A DNA stretch of 11,278 nucleotides from the NCBI GenBank assembly GCA_916050055.1, contig CAJZJY010000025.1, positions 1-11,278 on the forward strand. Direction: 5' to 3'. The stretch comes from an uncultured Streptococcus sp. GTDB taxonomy: Bacteria; Bacillota; Bacilli; Lactobacillales; Aerococcaceae. The position numbers were made by a program, and so were the translations under genes. A model generated the notes under the pieces. It worked only from the letters and a program-made list of their open reading frames with translations, did no database searches and had not been told where the DNA came from. Positions 7,345 through 11,278 of the stretch are shown one piece after another. How positions within the stretch are numbered: the stretch's first letter is position 1; each line of letters starts with the position of its first letter.

Positions 7345-9102
7345 TTATTTAATTTTTAATGAAAGCTCATCTAATTGTTTCGCTGACACTTCACTTGGAG
7401 CTTGTGTCATTGGATCCACTGCTGAGCTGTTCTTAGGAAACGCGATGACTTCACGGATGTTGTCTTCACCAGCTAGTAACATTACTAAACGGTCTAAACC
7501 AAGTGCGATACCTCCGTGTGGTGGGAAACCATAATCTAATGCGTCTAATAAGAATCCGAATTGACTTTCTGCAGATTCTTTTGTAAATCCTAATACTTTG
7601 AACATGGCTTCTTGCATATCGCGACGGTAAATACGTAATGAACCTCCACCTAATTCATAACCGTTTAATACGATATCGTAGGCTTGTGCTTTCGCTCCTG
7701 CTGGATCATCGATTAACGCTTGGAAGTCTTCGTTCACTGGACGAGTGAATGGATGATGCATTGCAACATAACGGTCTTCTTCAGCGTCATGTTCTAATAA
7801 TGGCCAATCAACAACCCATAAGAAGTTGAATTTGTTTGTATCGATTAAGTTATGTTTTTTACCGAAGTGTAAACGTAATTCAGATAATGATTGAGCAACT
7901 ACTGCAGGTTTGTCCGCACAGAAGAATACGATGTCTCCTACTTCAGCATTAATACGTTCACGAAAAGCTGCTTCTTGGTTCACGATGAATTTCGCGATTG
8001 GTCCTTTTAGGCCATCTTCTTCTACTTTAATCCATGCTAAACCTTTAGCACCGAATTTAGAAACAAAGTCTGCCAAGCTATCTGCATCTTTACGAGAATA
8101 TTCGTCTGCAAGTCCTTTTAAGTTAAGAACTTTAACTTCTCCGCCGTTTTCGACACATGAACTGAACACTTTAAGGTCTGAATCTTTCATGATCTCGCTC
8201 ACGTCGATTAACTCTAAATCGAAACGAGTATCCGGTTTATCATTTCCGTAGCGAGCCATTGCTTCTGCAAATGAAATACGTGGGAATGGCGTTTGAACAT
8301 CCACATTCAATGTGTCTTTCATCACTTTCTTCAATAAACCTTCCATCATTTCTTGAATTTCTTCAGCGGATAAGAAACTTGTTTCGATATCGACTTGTGT
8401 AAATTCTGGTTGACGGTCTCCACGTAAGTCCTCGTCACGGAAGCAACGAACGATTTGGTAGTAACGGTCTAATCCAGCACCCATCAACAATTGTTTAAAT
8501 GTTTGTGGTGATTGAGGTAAAGCGTAGAAGCTTCCTTCGTGAACACGTGATGGTACTAAGTAGTCACGTGCTCCTTCTGGTGTAGATTTAGCCAAAATTG
8601 GAGTTTCAACGTCGATGTATCCTTCACCGTCTAAATACTCACGAATTGAACGTGTCGCTTTGTGACGTAAGCGTAAGTTTTCTAATACTGGGCGACGACG
8701 AATATCTAAGTAACGATATTTCAAACGTAATTCTTCTGATGCTTTTTGTTCGTCATCGATATAGATTGGAGAAGTTTTTGCTTGAGAGAACACTTCTACT
8801 TCATCGACTAATAATTCAAATTTACCCGTTTTAAGGTTTGGGTTTTCTAGGCCTTCTCGACGATAAGCAACTTCCCCTGTTACTTGAATCACGTATTCAG
8901 AACGTAATTTTTCAGCGATTTCAAACGCTTCTTGGTTACGTGCTGGGTTGAAGACCACTTGCATAATGCCTTCGCGGTCACGTAAATCGATGAAGATAAC
9001 TCCGCCGTGGTCACGACGTTTTGCCACCCAACCATCTAACGTTACTGTTTGTCCTACTAATTTTTCACTGATTAATCCACAATATTCTGTTCTTCTTTTC
9101 AT
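7345..9102 (-). CDS. aspS: Aspartyl-tRNA synthetase
   Basis: This class II synthetase charges tRNA-Asp with aspartate. At 585 residues it is the bacterial type with the GAD insertion. Order: N-terminal OB-fold anticodon-binding domain (about 1-105, with [17 protein letters not shown] at 29-45), catalytic core containing motif 2 [16 protein letters not shown] (221-236), GAD insert (roughly 285-415), and motif 3 within [14 protein letters not shown] (530-543). [19 protein letters not shown] (166-184) is the family aspartate-site region. The ATG at 9102 is preferred: AGAAGGA (9108-9114) is 5 nt away, whereas the ATG at 9108 overlaps that site; using it adds two residues. aspS starts 14 nt after the hisS TAG, so it shares the T-box leader. 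His32 occupies a position where discriminating enzymes usually have Leu. Confidence 0.97.
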   Translation of the reverse strand: MKRRTEYCGLISEKLVGQTVTLDGWVAKRRDHGGVIFIDLRDREGIMQVVFNPARNQEAFEIAEKLRSEYVIQVTGEVAYRREGLENPNLKTGKFELLVDEVEVFSQAKTSPIYIDDEQKASEELRLKYRYLDIRRRPVLENLRLRHKATRSIREYLDGEGYIDVETPILAKSTPEGARDYLVPSRVHEGSFYALPQSPQTFKQLLMGAGLDRYYQIVRCFRDEDLRGDRQPEFTQVDIETSFLSAEEIQEMMEGLLKKVMKDTLNVDVQTPFPRISFAEAMARYGNDKPDTRFDLELIDVSEIMKDSDLKVFSSCVENGGEVKVLNLKGLADEYSRKDADSLADFVSKFGAKGLAWIKVEEDGLKGPIAKFIVNQEAAFRERINAEVGDIVFFCADKPAVVAQSLSELRLHFGKKHNLIDTNKFNFLWVVDWPLLEHDAEEDRYVAMHHPFTRPVNEDFQALIDDPAGAKAQAYDIVLNGYELGGGSLRIYRRDMQEAMFKVLGFTKESAESQFGFLLDALDYGFPPHGGIALGLDRLVMLLAGEDNIREVIAFPKNSSAVDPMTQAPSEVSAKQLDELSLKIK

Positions 9103-9107
9103 ATCCA

Positions 9108-9114
9108 TCCTTCT
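9108..9114 (-). promoter_or_regulatory. Ribosome binding site of aspS (decides between two ATGs)
   Basis: The minus strand reads AGAAGGA immediately after the hisS stop. It overlaps the upstream in-frame ATG at 9108 and leaves 5 nt to the ATG at 9102, which favours the latter. Confidence 0.75.
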
Positions 9115-9116
9115 TT

Positions 9117-10433
9117 CTATTTACCAAAGTACTCGTCAATAGCTGTTGTATCCATTGTGATTTGACGATAAATGCTATCGAAATCATCATATAGTTCTTG
9201 TAAATAAATTTTTACTTCTTTACCAGTCTTCATTACTTTCACTGGAACTTGTTTTGTTTCTAATTCTTCTTCACCTAGCGTGATAACCACTTTTGCGCCA
9301 TATTTTTGAGCATTCTTAAATTGTGGTTTTGCTTTACGTCCGAAGAAATCACGATCTACTGAGTACCCTTGTTGACGGAGTGAAATAGAAAGTTTTAACA
9401 CTTCCTCTTCTGTTTCTTCACCAAGTCCAACAATATATACATCTAGTTCTTGTAATTCAGGAACTTCAACTTGTTCGTCTTTCATTAATAAGACAAGACG
9501 TTCGATTCCAAGGCCAAATCCAAATCCTGGAGTTTCAGGTCCGTCGAGTTCTTGGACTAGACCGTCATAACGTCCACCACCACAAATTGTAGTTTTAGCA
9601 CCAAATGACTTAGAATCCGTCATGATTTCAAAAATTGTATCTTGGTAGTAATCAAGTCCACGTACCATTGTTTCATCGATTTCAAATGGAATCTCTAGTG
9701 CGTTTAAGTATTGTTGTACTTTTTCAAAATGAGTGCGTGCTTCGTCTGATAAGAATTCTAAGATGCGTGGCGCATTTTTAACAATCTCAATATCACGTTT
9801 GTCTTTACTATCTAACACACGTAAAGGATTTTTGTGAAGACGATTTTTTGAATCTTCACTTAATTCATCCGCAAATGGTTCTAAGTAACTGATTAACGCT
9901 TCACGGTATTTAATACGGTCAGCTGTTTTACCTAGTGAGTTAATCACTAAGCGCATATTTGATAATCCGAGTTCTTTTAATAAATCCCAAGCCATCGCGA
10001 TCGTTTCTACGTCTGTAGCAGGATTTGTAGAACCAAACACCTCAACTCCTAATTGGTGGAATTGACGAAGACGTCCTGATTGTGGACGCTCATAACGGAA
10101 CATTGGAGCCATATAATACACTTTATAAGGTTTCTTATGCTCTGGTCCGTATAATTTATTTTCTACATAAGCACGAACAATCGCTGCAGTTCCTTCTGGA
10201 CGAAGTGTAATGTGACGATCTCCTTTATCGTAGAAATCATACATCTCTTTTGAAACGATATCACTCGTATCCCCAACACCACGGCTAAATAAATCGTAGC
10301 TTTCAAACATTGGTGTACGCATTTCTTCAAATTGATAATCGCCTAAAATGATGCGTGCTGTTTCTTCGATATAGTGCCAAATTTTGAGTTCTTCAGGTAA
10401 TAAATCGGCTGTCCCTTTTGGTTTTTGAATCAT
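9117..10433 (-). CDS. hisS: Histidyl-tRNA synthetase
   Basis: This class IIa synthetase charges tRNA-His. The 438-residue protein has the usual N-terminal [12 protein letters not shown] (4-15), LRPEGTA (77-83), motif 2 [16 protein letters not shown] (112-127) with Arg113, the histidine-binding RGLDYY (258-263), GGGRYDGL (285-292) and motif 3 [11 protein letters not shown] (303-313). The anticodon-binding domain follows at about 330-425. The ATG at 10433 is used because AAAGGA (10442-10447) lies 8 nt upstream and the protein then begins as HisRS proteins do. The ATG three codons upstream overlaps the ribosome binding site. The frame stays open to 10586, but that part is riboswitch. hisS is the first gene after the T-box leader and is followed 14 nt later by aspS, a frequent Firmicute pairing. 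Confidence 0.97.
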   Translation of the reverse strand: MIQKPKGTADLLPEELKIWHYIEETARIILGDYQFEEMRTPMFESYDLFSRGVGDTSDIVSKEMYDFYDKGDRHITLRPEGTAAIVRAYVENKLYGPEHKKPYKVYYMAPMFRYERPQSGRLRQFHQLGVEVFGSTNPATDVETIAMAWDLLKELGLSNMRLVINSLGKTADRIKYREALISYLEPFADELSEDSKNRLHKNPLRVLDSKDKRDIEIVKNAPRILEFLSDEARTHFEKVQQYLNALEIPFEIDETMVRGLDYYQDTIFEIMTDSKSFGAKTTICGGGRYDGLVQELDGPETPGFGFGLGIERLVLLMKDEQVEVPELQELDVYIVGLGEETEEEVLKLSISLRQQGYSVDRDFFGRKAKPQFKNAQKYGAKVVITLGEEELETKQVPVKVMKTGKEVKIYLQELYDDFDSIYRQITMDTTAIDEYFGK

Positions 10434-10441
10434 ATGAATCA

Positions 10442-10447
10442 TCCTTT
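10442..10447 (-). promoter_or_regulatory. Ribosome binding site of hisS (decides the start)
   Basis: The minus strand reads AAAGGA with an 8-nt spacer to the ATG at 10433. It lies just downstream of the T-box terminator's U-run, so it is transcribed only on readthrough. Confidence 0.85.
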
Positions 10448-10461
10448 CTTTTAATAAAAAT

Positions 10462-10492
10462 AAAAAAATCCCAACTTCAATAGAAGTCAGGA
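10462..10492 (-). terminator. T-box intrinsic terminator (regulated)
   Basis: On the transcript TCCTGACTTC (10483-10492) pairs with GAAGTTGGGA (10469-10478) around a 4-nt loop, giving 10 bp with two G-U pairs, followed by seven Us (10462-10468) and a further U-rich run. The first bases of this hairpin (10489-10492) are also the 3' side of the antiterminator, so the two structures exclude each other. It stops transcription before hisS when charged tRNA is plentiful. Confidence 0.93.
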
Positions 10493-10588
10493 CGAAAATT
10501 TCGTGGTACCACCTTAGTTCGGAAAGAGCTCTTTCCCTCTTAATGATAACGGAATTACCGGAATAACTTTGCATTATTCTCCTCAAGA

Positions 10589-10593
10589 GTGTC
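10589..10593 (-). promoter_or_regulatory. T-box specifier, overlapping GAC (Asp) and CAC (His)
   Basis: The five bases GACAC lie on the 3' side of stem I, directly before the CTCT strand of the lower helix, where T-box specifiers sit. GAC is followed by the purine normally seen after a specifier; CAC is followed by U. Both codons match a synthetase encoded downstream. The position is by eye and the choice between the codons is open. Confidence 0.7.
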
Positions 10594-10686
10594 TTTCCTT
10601 GTACGGTTAGAAGCTTTCAGCCACGGCTTCTATCTCTTTAGTGTACGTTTTATGTCTCTGTCTAAGGATTTATATTGTTGCTATAA

Positions 10687-10715
10687 AGAATACTAGAGGA
10701 ATGCGTATTTGTCAA
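10687..10715 (-). promoter_or_regulatory. Sigma-A promoter of the hisS-aspS leader
   Basis: On the minus strand a perfect -35 TTGACA (10710-10715) is separated by 17 nt from a -10 TATTCT (10687-10692, four of six consensus bases). Transcription would start near 10679-10681, about 13 nt before stem I of the T-box. It is the only convincing promoter I see for the downstream genes. Confidence 0.88.
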
Positions 10716-10757
10716 GAAAACCTCATTATTTTTTAATCTCATAATCTACTAAAAACG

Positions 10758-10797
10758 AAAAATCAAAATGTAACTTATATGTTACATTTTGATTTTT
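10758..10797 (-). terminator. Intrinsic terminator after the HAD phosphatase gene
   Basis: A perfect 17-bp inverted repeat (10758-10774 with 10781-10797) encloses a 6-nt loop and begins 6 nt after the stop codon at 10804. On the minus-strand transcript the 3' arm ends in five Us and, after CG, a further run of five Us (10751-10755). Only 3 of the 17 pairs are G-C, so the stem is long but weak. The arms start with As and end with Ts, so it could in principle act in both directions. It separates the phosphatase gene from the hisS promoter. Confidence 0.8.
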
Positions 10798-10803
10798 GAA
10801 CTC

Positions 10804-11278
10804 TTACTGTATTAACTGGTCGATCGCTTTAATAACACCATTGTTTTCATTAGTATCTGTCACGATATCCGAAATAGCTTTTACTTCTTCGCTAGCATTT
10901 CCCATCGCAATGGCAAGTCCTGCGTATTCTAACATTTCGATATCATTAGCAGCGTCTCCAATTGCCGCGATTTCACTTGGTTGGATATTTAGTTCTTGGG
11001 CTAATTTTTCTAATCCAAAAGCTTTATTTACACCTTTTGTTAGTACTTCAACTAAATATTTTTGGCTACGAACTACATAAAATTCATCTCTCCACTCCTG
11101 GGGAATAAATGTTTCAAACTCATTGAGTTGCTCTTCATCACCCATTAGTAGAATTTTATAGAAATCAGTGTTTAAAGACTCTTCGGTTGGAATTCTTTTC
11201 ATCTTACCACTCACAAGTTTTACATCAAACTCCATCCATTCTGTTGGATCTTCATCGAACGAATAATAGTAATCAACA
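10804..11278 (-). CDS. Cof-type HAD-superfamily phosphatase (5' part beyond the window)
   Basis: Only the C-terminal 157 residues are visible; the frame is open to the right edge with no credible start, since the ATG at 11235 lies inside the domain. The residues from the edge to about 70 belong to the cap domain of Cof-type (HAD-IIB) hydrolases. Next comes motif III in VLTKGVNKAFGLEKLA, where the conserved Lys sits, and then motif IV in IGDAANDIEML with the Mg-binding acidic residues. The tail GLAIAMGNASEEVKAISDIV is highly typical. The N-terminal nucleophile Asp and motif II are outside the window. Family members dephosphorylate sugar phosphates, FMN or other small phosphoesters; the substrate cannot be told here. 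It has its own terminator, so it is probably transcribed separately from hisS. Confidence 0.92.
   Translation of the reverse strand, partial: VDYYYSFDEDPTEWMEFDVKLVSGKMKRIPTEESLNTDFYKILLMGDEEQLNEFETFIPQEWRDEFYVVRSQKYLVEVLTKGVNKAFGLEKLAQELNIQPSEIAAIGDAANDIEMLEYAGLAIAMGNASEEVKAISDIVTDTNENNGVIKAIDQLIQ

Larger units (their letters stand above)
10462..10680 (-). ncRNA. T-box riboswitch leader of hisS-aspS
   Basis: This is a tRNA-sensing leader. Uncharged tRNA pairs by its anticodon with the specifier and by its NCCA end with the antiterminator bulge, permitting readthrough. The T-box AAGGTGGTACCACG is at 10502-10515. The antiterminator pairs AGG with CCT and ACGA with TCGT around the seven-base bulge TGGTACC (10489-10514). 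Stem I spans about 10581-10667: the base CCTTA pairs with TGAGG, then after a three-base bulge AGAG pairs with CTCT, as in the kink-turn of T-boxes. The distal hairpin is at 10610-10630 (GAAGC/GCTTC around CGTGGCTGAAA). A GAATAA/TTATTC hairpin (10561-10579) and the perfect palindrome GGAAAGAGCTCTTTCC (10521-10536, stem III) follow. The specifier region reads GACAC (10589-10593). The upper part of the specifier loop is not fully resolved by eye. Confidence 0.95.

Noticed and set aside
7910..8251. Plus-strand open frame of 113 codons.
   Set aside because: It is antisense to the aspS GAD-domain region and has low-complexity Ser/Leu-rich composition without a family match that I recognise.
10434..10586. 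N-terminal extension of hisS by about 50 codons in an open frame.
   Set aside because: The stretch is the T-box antiterminator, terminator and stem III. HisRS proteins begin at the [16 protein letters not shown] sequence, and a good ribosome binding site precedes the ATG at 10433.
10796..11080. Plus-strand open frame of 94 codons with hydrophobic stretches, resembling a small membrane protein.
   Set aside because: It is the complement of the HAD phosphatase C-terminus; hydrophobicity comes from the reverse complement of its conserved Asp/Asn/Ala codons, and it begins within the terminator.
1..11278. CRISPR array, tandem repeats, insertion-sequence ends, tRNA or rRNA genes.
   Set aside because: Reading both strands I saw no regularly spaced repeats, no terminal inverted repeats with a transposase and no tRNA cloverleaf. 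The only notable inverted repeats are those of the T-box leader and the terminator at 10758-10797.

Overview
This window reads as a stretch of chromosome from a low-GC Gram-positive bacterium (Bacillota), most likely of the order Lactobacillales. The evidence is the A+T-rich codon use, strong AAGGAGG-type ribosome binding sites, a T-box riboswitch in front of hisS-aspS, and Firmicute-type TrmK and RqcH proteins. The genus cannot be fixed from the sequence alone. I see no insertion sequence, prophage, CRISPR array, rRNA or tRNA gene.

Every supported gene is on the minus strand, so transcription runs from high to low coordinates. At the right edge is the 3' part of a Cof-type HAD phosphatase gene (10804 to the window end). 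It is closed off by a 17-bp perfect hairpin that acts as a likely terminator (10758-10797). Next comes a sigma-A-type promoter (-35 TTGACA, 17-nt spacer, -10 TATTCT) and a complete T-box leader (about 10462-10680) with stem I, a GACAC specifier region, stem III, the T-box sequence, and competing antiterminator and terminator hairpins. The leader controls hisS (9117-10433) and aspS (7345-9102).

Downstream, with gaps of at most 33 nt or with overlaps, lie a DeoR-family regulator (6544-7311), trmK (5812-6519), a NIF3/YqfO-family gene (4680-5825), pepT (3461-4687), rqcH (1714-3429), pcp (1069-1704) and hemW (1-1050, cut at the left edge). I find no internal terminator or convincing internal promoter. 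The simplest reading is one nine-gene transcription unit, of which hisS-aspS is the T-box-regulated head.

Functionally the cluster is mostly translation and amino-acid supply: two aminoacyl-tRNA synthetases, a tRNA m1A22 methyltransferase, a ribosome quality-control factor, a tripeptidase and a pyroglutamyl peptidase. A regulator, a NIF3-family metalloprotein of unclear role and a heme chaperone complete it. If the T-box controls the whole unit, shortage of charged tRNA would raise the synthetases together with peptide hydrolysis and stalled-ribosome rescue. The most interesting single signal is the GACAC specifier, in which an Asp codon (GAC) overlaps a His codon (CAC) in front of an operon that encodes exactly those two synthetases. 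I found no clearly undescribed system; the locus is otherwise conserved housekeeping DNA.
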